This document shows, piece after piece, positions 16,162 through 24,888 of a DNA stretch of 64,000 bases (its first letter is position 1; every line of letters starts with the position of its first letter). This DNA is from Granulicella sibirica. Its GTDB lineage: Bacteria; Acidobacteriota; Terriglobia; Terriglobales; Acidobacteriaceae. Under the pieces are notes generated by a model. It saw only the letters and a list, made by a program, of their open reading frames with translations, did not search any database and had not been told where the DNA came from. A program made the position numbers and the translations under genes. The stretch spans positions 1,116,001 through 1,180,000 of the forward strand of contig NZ_RDSM01000001.1 of NCBI RefSeq assembly GCF_004115155.1. Reading direction: 5' to 3'.

Positions 16162-17157
16162 TTACTTCTTTGGAACGGAGATGGTGATATTCCGGTACTG
16201 GATCACCCCGTGGTGATCCCCCTGCAGGTAGAAAGGCCCAGGCTCAGCCTCATTGCTATCCAGCGCTCCCCCGGTCGGCCCGGGAATCTCGACGTTGTCG
16301 TGATACATCTTGCCATCGCGCAAAACCGTTACATGCCTGCCCACCAGCGTGACGTCGAAGGTCGTCCACTTTCCCAGACCATTCTGCGCACCCTCTGGCG
16401 GCGGAAAGTAGCTGTAGATCGCGCCCATCTCATGCGATGGCAGCTTGCCGCCTTCGGTCCCCACCTGCAACTCGTACCGTCCGCGCAGGTAGATGCCGCT
16501 GTTTCCACCCTCCGGGCAGTTCACCTCGATATGCAGCTTGAAATCCTGGAACTTCTCCGTGGTCATGATGTTGGCAGCCCCATGCCCCCGCTGACCGGGC
16601 ACCTCCGGATTGTCATTCACCAGTTCCCCATCCCGGGCCACCCACTTGTTGTTCTCGACATTGCCGATCGGCTCCCAGCCTTTGAGGTCCTTGCCGTCGA
16701 AGAGCGCCCTGGGTTTGGTCCACTCCTTCGGCACTGGCCGATCGATCAGGGGCGCCTTCACCCCGGCGAGCATCGGCCCGTCAACGTCACCCTTCTTCTC
16801 GACGCCCGCCAGCTTGCCCGCGCTCGGAGACGTGAGCTCCCACGTAAGCGCCGAGCCCGCCCCCGCATCCCCAACGACAACAACCAGCTTGCCCGACGCG
16901 ATATGAGCGTCCGTGATCGGATGCCATGCACCACCCCGCGGCTGAACCCGGCCTTCGATCTTCCCGCCGTCCTCCGTAAGCTCGATCCATTGCGGATACG
17001 GTTTGCCGGTGGCGGGAGTGACCGTCATATCCCAACGACCGAGGAACTCTTTCACATCTTGCGCGAAGAGCGGCGAGGCGAGCGAGGTCGCCAGGAGAGA
17101 GACAAACAGGATCTTCGTTTTCACGCGTTTGAGTGTAACGTCTTTGGCCCCTACCAT
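16162..17157 (-). CDS. Secreted DUF1080 (3-keto-disaccharide hydrolase-like) protein
   Basis: A 331-residue exported protein. Its C-terminal part is the DUF1080 beta sandwich: LFDGKDLKGWEPIG, EVNCPEGGNSGIYLRGRYEL, then a final YLQGDHHGVIQYRNITI. The N-terminal part (LGRWDMTVTPATGKPYPQWI) is a separate small beta domain. I start it at ATG 17157, preceded by GGGAGCAGG, although the signal peptide core only begins at about residue 16. DUF1080 members act on glycans, some as 3-keto-glycoside hydrolases; the exact activity here is inferred only from family. Confidence 0.85.
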   Translation of the reverse strand: MVGAKDVTLKRVKTKILFVSLLATSLASPLFAQDVKEFLGRWDMTVTPATGKPYPQWIELTEDGGKIEGRVQPRGGAWHPITDAHIASGKLVVVVGDAGAGSALTWELTSPSAGKLAGVEKKGDVDGPMLAGVKAPLIDRPVPKEWTKPRALFDGKDLKGWEPIGNVENNKWVARDGELVNDNPEVPGQRGHGAANIMTTEKFQDFKLHIEVNCPEGGNSGIYLRGRYELQVGTEGGKLPSHEMGAIYSYFPPPEGAQNGLGKWTTFDVTLVGRHVTVLRDGKMYHDNVEIPGPTGGALDSNEAEPGPFYLQGDHHGVIQYRNITISVPKK

Positions 17158-17204
17158 GTCACCTGCTCCCATTAAGACCCGTTGAAAGCCTGTTTTTATT
17201 GGGG

Positions 17205-19223
17205 TCAGGCGGCAACGTGGATGGCCACAGGGGTCGTCCTCGTGATGGCCACGACGGTAATATCATCCGACTGGCCGAAGTGCTTGGCCGCGGCAGCGAT
17301 CTCAGTCGCCGGATGGGTTGCAATCTTCTGGCTGCGATCGAACCCGAACAGTTCTCCCTCGCCATTCTGTGCCTCGACGACGCCGTCGGAATAAAAGGTG
17401 ACTCGGCTGCCTTCCGGGAGGAGCACGCGCCTCACCGGAAACGCCGAGCGGCTCAGGATTCCGAGCGGCAGCGCGCCCTCCAGGTCCAGTTCCTGTCCGT
17501 CGATGTAAGGAGACAGATGGCCCGCATTGGCTATCTCGACAAAACCATCCGGCGAGAAATACGCAGCCAGCGCCGTCGAGAATCCTCCTCGCGACCGTCC
17601 CAGCAGACGTTCATTGAGGCTCGCCAGGATCTCTTGAGGATTGTGCGTAAACTCCGCCGTGGCGCGGATGGCGCCGACGACAACCGACACCAGCATGGCC
17701 GCCGGCAGGCCTTTCCCGGCCACATCGCCGATCACCAGAAGCAGTCCCCCGCCAGCAATTGGCACGATCTGGAAAAAGTCGCCGCCAACTTGTTGCGCCG
17801 GGACATAGACGCTCTCGATCGCGAAGCCCGGCACCAACTCGATCTGCTCCGGAAGAATCACCTGCTGCACCTCGCGCGCGGCTTCCAGCTCGCCCTCGAG
17901 CTGCGCCTGCACGCGGCTCGTCCTGCTGGCGCGAAGCACCATGATGATAGACAGGGCGATCGTCGACAGAATCCCCGAAACATCGTTCAGTGAGATCGCG
18001 AAGGGCCCCGCCGGAAACCGCTGGATCAGATTTAGACCGCGCCGCGCCGCCGCGCTCCAACCCGGAATGTTAAACAGCAGCGCCAGCGCGTAGTTGGCGT
18101 AGATATACAGGCTGAAGGCAATCGCCGGGATGAGCAGGATGCCCGCCTCTCGGTTGCCGCGACGAAGATGTACTCCGAGAACGATCGGAATCACTGCCGC
18201 CAGCAGGGCCACGAACAACAGATTGGTCAGCAACCCGTAGCTGCCCGGTAAGTTTGGCAGAAGACCCTGGTTCGCCAGATTGCTGTAAGCATTCAGCAGC
18301 CCTGCAATCCACAGAAAGACGCGGAACTTCCGACCGATCCTGACACTGACGAAGGCGAAATACATCGCGGCGGTGAGAAAGGGCAAGAAGATCGTGAAGC
18401 CGGCATTCAGGAATCGCCACCCGATCGGAATGTTATGAAAGAGGGAAATGACCCGGACAGGAAGTTCAGCCAGCGACACCATCCCAAGGCCGAAGATCCA
18501 CAGGTATTCGCGATGACGCCGCTGAGAAAGAAACAGCGCCAGTGCAACCAAACCCAGGGCGACCGTGGTAACCGAATCCACCATGCTCCCGAAATTCTCG
18601 CCAATAACTTCGAGCCAGTCCTTGTCCGCCAGTGCCCCGTCCGGACCGAGCGTAAGATTACCGGTCGAGAGTCCGGGAAATTCGAGGCCCCACTCCTCCT
18701 TCGCGATGCCGGCGCGCACCGCCACAACCAGGTGCCCAGTCGCGACCATGCGATCCGGAATGCGTACAAGGATCGGGGCGTTGTAGGTGTAGGGGCGGAG
18801 CGGAGCGACCTGGCCTGAGGCCATCAGCCGTTCTCCGTTCACATAGATCTCAAAGGCGCGGGCGAGCGTCTCTTCCCGCAACGCGATACCCGTCTGGGCT
18901 GGATCGACCCGCAGGCGGACCCGATACCACACGATCGGCGGATGCGCCCCGTGAAGGAACGCCGAAAGAGAACGATGCAGGTCGAACGCAGCCCACGTGG
19001 AATCGTCGAAACCCGGCTCGGCATAGGAGGCACTGTCGCCGGGCTGCGCCAGCCAGCCGTCATCGAGGTCGCGCGGGACAGCAAGCCGCGTGGCGTCGAA
19101 GACCGCTGGCCGGGCCTGCGCCTGAAGTTCCGTCGAGCCGGAAGCCAGGATGAGAGCGAGACACAGTCCGGCCATTCGCCACTTGGTCATCGCGAAGACA
19201 GCCTCGCGTAACAGAGTCTTCAA
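17205..19223 (-). CDS. Membrane PP2C-type (SpoIIE) serine phosphatase with extracytoplasmic sensor
   Basis: A 672-residue signalling protein. After a signal peptide comes a galactose-binding-like extracytoplasmic region (residues ~40-210, IVWYRVRLRVDPAQTG), then about seven membrane helices (~215-430), a short coiled linker (QLEGELEAAREVQQVILPEQ) and a SpoIIE/RsbU phosphatase domain with metal motifs GGDFFQI, VIGDVAGKGLPAAM, NAGHLSPY and GQSDDITVVAI. It probably controls an anti-anti-sigma factor in response to an outside signal; no such partner lies next door. The TTG at 19223 has GGGAGG 4 bases before; ATG 19190 is the alternative. A decayed tail of a related gene is at 14311-14382. Confidence 0.9.
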   Translation of the reverse strand: MKTLLREAVFAMTKWRMAGLCLALILASGSTELQAQARPAVFDATRLAVPRDLDDGWLAQPGDSASYAEPGFDDSTWAAFDLHRSLSAFLHGAHPPIVWYRVRLRVDPAQTGIALREETLARAFEIYVNGERLMASGQVAPLRPYTYNAPILVRIPDRMVATGHLVVAVRAGIAKEEWGLEFPGLSTGNLTLGPDGALADKDWLEVIGENFGSMVDSVTTVALGLVALALFLSQRRHREYLWIFGLGMVSLAELPVRVISLFHNIPIGWRFLNAGFTIFLPFLTAAMYFAFVSVRIGRKFRVFLWIAGLLNAYSNLANQGLLPNLPGSYGLLTNLLFVALLAAVIPIVLGVHLRRGNREAGILLIPAIAFSLYIYANYALALLFNIPGWSAAARRGLNLIQRFPAGPFAISLNDVSGILSTIALSIIMVLRASRTSRVQAQLEGELEAAREVQQVILPEQIELVPGFAIESVYVPAQQVGGDFFQIVPIAGGGLLLVIGDVAGKGLPAAMLVSVVVGAIRATAEFTHNPQEILASLNERLLGRSRGGFSTALAAYFSPDGFVEIANAGHLSPYIDGQELDLEGALPLGILSRSAFPVRRVLLPEGSRVTFYSDGVVEAQNGEGELFGFDRSQKIATHPATEIAAAAKHFGQSDDITVVAITRTTPVAIHVAA

Positions 19224-19423
19224 TCGTCCTCCCAGGGCTCCGTCTGCAAAAATACCTCAAGCGGACAGATAGGCGTCACCCCCTGCCCCGCAGCGCAACT
19301 CTTCCTTGATGATTCCACACCCCGCGAAGTCCTGTTCGCAGCCTGCCAAGGACCCAGGACGGCCAGGAGGAACGAAGTTGTCGAAAACGCTGTTTATCAT
19401 TCGTGCTGAAGGATGACGCCCAT

Positions 19424-20017
19424 ATGCGTTTACTCGTCCGATGCCACCTGGCCGTGATTCTCGTTGCCGCCCTTCTCGTTTCGGTAAAAAGCATCGGACA
19501 GGAAACGCCGCCCGATACTCTCCAAATCGAAGTTGTTAGGGACAGTGGAGCGCAAACTGCCGGGCCTCTTTTCAAGGTCGAAATGCGCAACAAGACGAAT
19601 CATCCGCTGATCCTTTACCTTGGGTTGAACGTCGGCGGAAAAGACTACGCCGGTGAAATCAAGTTTTCGCTCACGGACGTAAACGGCAGGGTACATCATC
19701 TGGTGAAACGAGATCCCGCCTATATCGCGGGTAGGATGGGGGCTTATTCAGTGACGCTCCCGGTCGGCGGCACCTTCGAGCTACCGGCGATTGATCTTGA
19801 GGACTACTGGTCTTACGAACCAAAGATAGCTGCCTTGGAGCTTCCTGCTGGCCGTTACTCTTTGTCTGCGGAATACACGGGCCACAATCCTAATGACGAT
19901 TTCACCATTGAGAAGGGCAAGCCGCCCTTTCATGAAATCTTCTGGATCGGAACCGTTCACTCCGGGACTTTGCAGTTCGAGCTAGCCTTGCCAATGAGCT
20001 ACAAAGACAAACGTTGA
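19424..20017 (+). CDS. Hypothetical secreted protein
   Basis: A 197-residue protein with a signal peptide (MRLLVRCHLAVILVAALLVS). The mature part looks like a beta-sandwich: FKVEMRNKTNHPLILYLGL, then FELPAIDLEDYWSYEPKI and LELPAGRYSLSAEYTGHN. This resembles immunoglobulin-like domains of exported proteins but I do not recognise a named family. Base composition is lower in GC than the carbohydrate genes nearby. A GTG at 19403 in frame is an alternative start. Confidence 0.7.
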   Translation: MRLLVRCHLAVILVAALLVSVKSIGQETPPDTLQIEVVRDSGAQTAGPLFKVEMRNKTNHPLILYLGLNVGGKDYAGEIKFSLTDVNGRVHHLVKRDPAYIAGRMGAYSVTLPVGGTFELPAIDLEDYWSYEPKIAALELPAGRYSLSAEYTGHNPNDDFTIEKGKPPFHEIFWIGTVHSGTLQFELALPMSYKDKR

Positions 20018-20173
20018 CCAGTGTGAGGGAGGATTGTTAGCCACTGCTGCGGAGACTGGAGCGAAGTCAGTGCTGTCGCCAACTTCGATTTTCAACGCAC
20101 TCCGGACCAGCCGAAGTTGGTCAAAACGCCGTTTTCAGGGAGTGGAATAAGGCGGGCCGTTTAGACTTCTTCT

Positions 20174-20686
20174 GTGCAAGCTTTCGGCAAGCGGTTCTCA
20201 AATTGGTGGTTGCTGGCGCTTGTTCCAATTGGACTCATCGCCTTGCCTGTCTTGCTTATGGGTTTCTTCATGGCGAATAACTTGGCTGGGGCTTTGTTTG
20301 GCCCTCCTGCGATCTGGAACCGCCCATGGCGGGTTCCACCACGCGACGAGCTTGTTGGTCACTACATGGAATCTGAACGCCATCTGGACGAGAGCAGACC
20401 TCCCGCTCCGGCCAGCCTAACCTTGCAGGCAGATGGGTCGATGACAGTTGCTAATCTACCGGCTGACTTCGGCACATCCACTTGTACCCTCTCTGGGAGA
20501 GGAAGCTGGGCAGGGCCTGATGATGACGGTATTCGCTTGACGGTTGTTTCAGACGAACATCCTGGCTCGTGCCAAACCGGTTCATATGCAGGGCTAGAGC
20601 TGGCAGGACATTCAAAGCCCTATCGCTTGTACTGGACAGTCGGAGACCCAGATTCAGGCACAGGAGTCTGGTTTGGGAGAAGGTGA
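20174..20686 (+). CDS. Hypothetical membrane-anchored protein
   Basis: A 170-residue protein with one N-terminal membrane helix (WWLLALVPIGLIALPVLLMG) and an exported beta-rich part (ASLTLQADGSMTVANLPADF; GSYAGLELAGHSKPYRLYWT). It starts with GTG without a clear Shine-Dalgarno. Composition and codon use are close to the preceding hypothetical gene, so the two may have come together. No known family recognised. Confidence 0.6.
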   Translation: MQAFGKRFSNWWLLALVPIGLIALPVLLMGFFMANNLAGALFGPPAIWNRPWRVPPRDELVGHYMESERHLDESRPPAPASLTLQADGSMTVANLPADFGTSTCTLSGRGSWAGPDDDGIRLTVVSDEHPGSCQTGSYAGLELAGHSKPYRLYWTVGDPDSGTGVWFGRR

Positions 20687-20822
20687 GAGCGGGTCACTCC
20701 CGCAAAGTCGGTTTTTCGGAAACTGTGTCGGCAACAGGCCACCGAACCAATGCAGCTTCCCATAACCCCGTTTTCAGGGCGCGACGATGTACCCGGAAGC
20801 ATTGGTTCAGCGATCACCTCCT

Positions 20823-21344
20823 CTACTGTGGCGTGCGAGGGGTGCTTTGCGGAGGTCGCGACGCATCTGGAGGTGCAGCGACCTGAGTGTTCTGGAAGGA
20901 GTTCAAAAGCCAGCGCCCTCCCTCTTTGCTCAAGATGTACGTGCTTCGTGATTCGCTGGGTGGCCCATCGCCGTGACGATCGACGTTTGTGGTGATAACA
21001 ACGGCGACGTCGGGACGGATGAAGCGGATCTTCTCGACAACTGTGTGCCTCTGAATATCGTGAAACGGTCCGGCCTGGAGTTTGGTCATGACCCCCACAA
21101 AAGGTTCCCGACCTTTTATCCAGCCGCCAGTGAGGTTGATGTAATCTGCATCCGCTACCGCCGTCTGCGCATTGGTGATTTGCTGAGCGTCATGATGACT
21201 CCAGGCTGTGTCCAGGTCGGCGAAGCGTTGCCTAATTGCCTGTTCGTCACCCAGACGGGGCTCCTGGGCTGAGACGTGAAGCGTTGTAAGCGTCACTACG
21301 GTAGCAACGCAGTAGATAGATAGATAAAGGTGAATCGGGCGCAT
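20823..21344 (-). CDS. Secreted SnoaL/SgcJ-like (NTF2-fold) protein
   Basis: A 173-residue exported protein with AAGGAG 9 bases before ATG 21344 and a signal peptide (MRPIHLYLSIYCVATVVTLT). The body DEQAIRQRFADLDTAWSHHD, GGWIKGREPFVGVMTKLQAG and ILSKEGGRWLLNSFQNTQVA is typical of the SgcJ/EcaC oxidoreductase-like NTF2 group, which often bind small molecules. The longer frame to 21458 lacks signal-peptide logic. The C-terminal 20 residues are Pro/Ser-rich. Function unknown. Confidence 0.8.
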   Translation of the reverse strand: MRPIHLYLSIYCVATVVTLTTLHVSAQEPRLGDEQAIRQRFADLDTAWSHHDAQQITNAQTAVADADYINLTGGWIKGREPFVGVMTKLQAGPFHDIQRHTVVEKIRFIRPDVAVVITTNVDRHGDGPPSESRSTYILSKEGGRWLLNSFQNTQVAAPPDASRPPQSTPRTPQ

Positions 21345-21829
21345 GAGGAAAACTCCTTTTGGGCAAAGATAGTCGGGACCATTACGTGGACTATGGATGA
21401 GCAATATTCCCATTACCAGTCCCCACAGAGCCTCAATTCCTTCATCAAGAACACTCAATTTATCTCAACCGTCGTATGTGATTGAAAGCAAGCCATTATT
21501 ACTCGCGACGATACTCGGCCCTACGATCAGAAACGCCTAGTAGGGACTTTAGGGCTGGCTTCGAATCGATATTGGCTCCCGGGTCCAATGTTCGTTTGGA
21601 CATTTAGCTCCGACTGAGGGCACGCAATCGGCTCGGCGTTCCCCGAAAGTCGTTGTTTTCGGCAAGCCCGGCTAACCACCGCTAACACGGGCATCAGCGT
21701 CACTGCCAGGTGCGAGCACCCCCGGCCCTTGCGGTGCGGTCTCAACGCCCGCGGAGATAAACCTGAGCCGCTCGCACGCCGTCCACATCTAAACCGCAAG
21801 TTAGGTCGCGCGCTAAGATCACAAAACCC
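21345..21829 (+). other. Intergenic region before MFS gene
   Basis: About 485 bases between divergent genes. No convincing coding frame; a long minus-strand frame crossing it is a shadow of the MFS gene. It contains a CCCGAAAGTCG motif near 21641 shared with the inverted repeat at 15563 and short hairpins. The MFS ATG at 21830 has no Shine-Dalgarno; TAAGAT lies about 10 bases before it. Confidence 0.5.
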
Positions 21830-23092
21830 ATGGCCACCGCTCCAACCTCGCCGGCACCCGAACCTCTCTCCATGGGCGCGGTCCTCCGCATCCCCGCGAT
21901 GCGTCGCCTCTGGTACGCCCAGATCGTCTCCACCTTTGGCGATTTCCTCGCGCTCTTCGCCGTCATCGGCATCATGACCTTCAAACTGGCCGCCACGCCC
22001 CAGCAGGTCATCGGCGTTCAGATCGCCTATCTCGTCCCCATCGCCATCCTCGGCATCGTCGCCGGAGTCTTCGTCGACCGCTGGCCGCTCAAGCCCACCA
22101 TGGTCGCCAGCGACCTCATCCGCGCCGCCCTCGTCCTGCTTCTCCTCTTCGCCACCCGCGTCAGCCACTACTACGCCGTCCTCGCTGCCATCAGCGTCGT
22201 CTCCAGCTTCTTCGGCCCCGCACAGGGAGTCGCCCTTCGCTCCATCGTCCCCTTTCACGGCCTCCGCTCCGCCAACGCCCTCATGCAGCAGGTCATGTTC
22301 GTGATGCGCATCGCCGGCCCCTTCGTCGCCGCCATGCTCGTCTCCGCCTTCGGAGCCAAAAGCTGCTACTACGCCGACGCCGTCAGCTTCGTCGCCTCCG
22401 GATGCCTCATCGCCAGCGTCGCCTTCGGCAAGCTCACTGCTCCCGTCACGCCCGCGACACCCGCCGCCGCATCCGAAGCCACCGGAGTCACCCGCATCTG
22501 GCTCGACATGAAGCAGGGCTTCGACTTCATCATCCATCACGCGGCCCTTCTCTTCACCCTGCTGGCCCTGTCCTCCGGAATGTTCGTCCTCGGCTGCTTC
22601 GGCCCGCTCATCGCCGTCTACGTCCGCGATAGCCTCCACGCCTCTACCCGCACCTTCGGCTTCGCCAGCTCCGCCATCGGCATCGGCATGCTCTGCGGCA
22701 TCAACGGCCTCACCGTCTTCGCCAGGAAGGTCAAGAACACCTACCTCGTCTACGCAGGCCTCTCCGGAATCGCCGCCGGCCTCGTCCTGCTCACTCTCGT
22801 CACCCGCTTCTGGACCACGATCGCCGGAGACTTCGCCATCGGCCTCTCCGTCTCGGGCATCATCATCCCCGCCCAGACCCTCATCCAGCAGGAGACCCCG
22901 CCGCCCCTCATGGGCCGCGTAGGCTCGACCGTCATGTCCTTCATCTTCGGAGCCCAGATCCTGGGCCTGATCGTCTCGAGCGTACTCGCCGAGCGCATAG
23001 GCGTCCGCCACGTCTTCGCCGTCTGCGCCGCCCTCCTCGCTGTCCTGGTCGTCGTAGGCCGCCTCTGGATGGAGCCCCGCGAGTCCGCCTGA
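21830..23092 (+). CDS. MFS transporter (DHA3-like exporter)
   Basis: A 420-residue, about 12-helix major facilitator. It opens with PAMRRLWYAQIVSTFGDFLA, carries the loop-2 signature VFVDRWPLKPTMVASDLIRA typical of MFS_3/DHA3 drug and siderophore exporters, and ends with VVVGRLWMEP. The plus-strand frame is right; an even longer open frame lies antisense because of strong GC bias. It stands alone, between intergenic palindromes. Substrate unknown. Confidence 0.88.
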   Translation: MATAPTSPAPEPLSMGAVLRIPAMRRLWYAQIVSTFGDFLALFAVIGIMTFKLAATPQQVIGVQIAYLVPIAILGIVAGVFVDRWPLKPTMVASDLIRAALVLLLLFATRVSHYYAVLAAISVVSSFFGPAQGVALRSIVPFHGLRSANALMQQVMFVMRIAGPFVAAMLVSAFGAKSCYYADAVSFVASGCLIASVAFGKLTAPVTPATPAAASEATGVTRIWLDMKQGFDFIIHHAALLFTLLALSSGMFVLGCFGPLIAVYVRDSLHASTRTFGFASSAIGIGMLCGINGLTVFARKVKNTYLVYAGLSGIAAGLVLLTLVTRFWTTIAGDFAIGLSVSGIIIPAQTLIQQETPPPLMGRVGSTVMSFIFGAQILGLIVSSVLAERIGVRHVFAVCAALLAVLVVVGRLWMEPRESA

Positions 23093-23137
23093 CCCCCAAA
23101 GTCTTGTCAAGCCCCTAAACGGCTTAACTTATTCATT

Positions 23138-23165
23138 CTAAAAGGAAAATAGAGTGTCCTTTTAG
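23138..23165 (+). terminator. Hairpin after MFS gene (candidate terminator)
   Basis: Arms CTAAAAGGA (23138-23146) and TCCTTTTAG (23157-23165) pair perfectly around a 10-base loop, 46 bases after the MFS stop. There is no long T-run after it, so termination is possible but not certain. An AAAGTCTTG motif just before it (23098) recurs downstream of the patatin gene. Confidence 0.4.
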
Positions 23166-23246
23166 TTATGGTGAGTTCGATACAATTAAAGCAGAAGGAA
23201 AAGAGAGAACTCGCCGCCCCAGGGCCGGACGACTCTTCCTGAACTC

Positions 23247-23343
23247 GCACTTGCCTTGCTGGTTGTCATTCCCGAAGGGAATCTGCGTTTGCACTTGCTT
23301 TTCTGGTTGTCATTCCCGAAGGGAATCTGCGTTTGCATTTGCC
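23247..23343. repeat. Tandem 44-base repeat (2 full copies plus a partial) with inner palindrome
   Basis: Copies at 23247-23290 and 23291-23334, nearly identical, with a third starting at 23335. Each contains the palindrome ATTCCC-GAA-GGGAAT, which can form a tight hairpin, flanked by GGTTGTC and CTGCGTTTGC. The form is that of a REP-like dispersed element. It sits in the 365-base gap between MFS and hemL, which holds no gene. Confidence 0.85.
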
Positions 23344-23457
23344 CCTCCAGGCCTAAGTCCTTTGATAACTAATATTTGGACGCAAGTCCCCTGCAATGAG
23401 TCATTTACAGGCCATCACCACCCGCATCTCATTGCAAGAAAAAGACTTACGCCAAGG

Positions 23458-24798
23458 CTATGGGGAGGGGGGGGTACCCCCGCAGCGGCACCAAACCGCG
23501 GCTAAAGCCTGACGAGCCGCCGAAAGTGCAAACGCCACCTCTTCCGGCCCATGCGCCATCGACACAAACGCAGCCTCGTACTGCGAAGGAGGAAGCCACA
23601 CTCCCGCATCGAGCATAGCCCGATGAAAACGCGCAAACGCCGCCGTATCGGACATCGCAGCCTGCGCAAAGTCCTCAACTGGCATCGGCGTAAAGAACCA
23701 CGTAAACATCGACCCGACCCGGTTAGTCGTAATCGAGATCCCAACCTCGGCAGCCAGCGCCGCGACGCCCTCCGCGATCGACCGCGTCGTCATCTCCAGA
23801 TGCGGATAGATCACATCCGCATGTGCGATCAGGTGGGAAAGCTGCGCGATCCCGGCCGCCATCGCCAGCGGATTCCCCGAGAGCGTCCCGGCCTGGTACA
23901 CCGGCCCAAGCGGAGCGAGGAAGTTCATCACATCCTCCCGCCCGCCGAACGCTCCACAAGGCAGTCCACCGCCAACGATCTTTCCCAGCGTCGTCAGATC
24001 CGGCTCGATCCGATAAAGCTCCTGCGCCCCACCAAGCGACAACCGAAACCCCGTCATCACCTCATCCAGAATCAGAAGCGCACCATACCTGGTAGCCAAC
24101 TCACGAAGACCCTGTAAATACCCGGCCGCCGGCAAAATTGTTCCGGCATTTCCCACCACCGGCTCCACGATGATGCAGGCAATCTGATCCTGATGATTCT
24201 CGAACGCAAGCTCAACAGCAGCCAGATCGTTGTAAGGCAGTGCCAAGGTATGCATCGCCGTCTCGGCAGGAACTCCAGCCGAACCCGGAATCCCAAACGT
24301 CGCGACGCCCGAACCAGCCTTCACCAGCAGAGCATCCGCATGTCCGTGATAGCAGCCCTCGAACTTGATCACGAACGATCGTCCCGTAAATCCCCTCGCG
24401 AGCCGAATCGCCGACATGCAGGCCTCGGTCCCTGAGCTGACGAACCGCATCTTCTTCACCGACGGAAAGCATCGCTGCACCAACTCCGCCAGATCCGCCT
24501 CACCCGCATGACTCGCCCCAAAGCTCGCTCCACGAGCCGCGGCAGACTGAATCGCCTCCGTAACCGGAGGAAACGCATGCCCCAGGATCATCGGTCCCCA
24601 GGAACCGAAGAAGTCCAGGTATCGGTTCCCATCTGCATCGTAGAGATAAGCACCATCCGCACGCTCGACAAACGGCGGATCGCCGCCAACCGCCCGGAAC
24701 GCCCGGACCGGCGAATCGACACCACCCGGCAGAAAGGACTCCGCTCGCTGTTGCAACGCCCTGGAACGGGTAAGAACGCGTGAACTGGAAGATGACAT
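23458..24798 (-). CDS. hemL: Glutamate-1-semialdehyde 2,1-aminomutase
   Basis: Converts glutamate-1-semialdehyde to 5-aminolevulinate in the C5 route to haem. The 446-residue protein shows the class III aminotransferase fold, with [25 protein letters not shown] (PLP-binding Asp) and the Schiff-base lysine in [10 protein letters not shown] (Lys273). The start motif [14 protein letters not shown] is diagnostic. ATG 24798 is chosen; a TATACT box ends 7 bases before it and there is no Shine-Dalgarno. The final residues ([11 protein letters not shown]) run through a G-rich tract and extend past the usual family end. Confidence 0.95.
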   Translation of the reverse strand: MSSSSSRVLTRSRALQQRAESFLPGGVDSPVRAFRAVGGDPPFVERADGAYLYDADGNRYLDFFGSWGPMILGHAFPPVTEAIQSAAARGASFGASHAGEADLAELVQRCFPSVKKMRFVSSGTEACMSAIRLARGFTGRSFVIKFEGCYHGHADALLVKAGSGVATFGIPGSAGVPAETAMHTLALPYNDLAAVELAFENHQDQIACIIVEPVVGNAGTILPAAGYLQGLRELATRYGALLILDEVMTGFRLSLGGAQELYRIEPDLTTLGKIVGGGLPCGAFGGREDVMNFLAPLGPVYQAGTLSGNPLAMAAGIAQLSHLIAHADVIYPHLEMTTRSIAEGVAALAAEVGISITTNRVGSMFTWFFTPMPVEDFAQAAMSDTAAFARFHRAMLDAGVWLPPSQYEAAFVSMAHGPEEVAFALSAARQALAAVWCRCGGTPPSP

Positions 24799-24805
24799 TC
24801 GTACC

Positions 24806-24811
24806 AGTATA
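24806..24811 (-). promoter_or_regulatory. -10-like box TATACT directly before hemL
   Basis: On the minus strand TATACT is followed by 7 bases and the hemL ATG, the geometry of a leaderless transcript. No -35 is convincing at 17 bases. Confidence 0.4.
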
Positions 24812-24888
24812 GGTCGGACAACCAGACAATTTCCCTGTAACGCCGAGCGCTTTGCTCTCCCTATCAGGATCATGGGAGGATATTTTCA

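Noticed and set aside
21527..23110. 527-codon open frame on the minus strand, Gly/Asp/Glu-rich
   Set aside because: It is exactly antisense to the MFS transporter. Its composition (Gly-Asp-Glu-Ala runs) is the mirror of GC-rich codons, and it has no recognisable domain.
23247..23343. CRISPR-like repeat
   Set aside because: Units are directly tandem with no variable spacers and only two to three copies; no cas genes are nearby.
23458..23510. Frameshift in the G-rich tract at the end of hemL
   Set aside because: The run of G could have shifted the frame, giving an odd C-terminal tail, but the enzyme core is complete before it and the family C terminus is variable, so there is no need to call a mutation.
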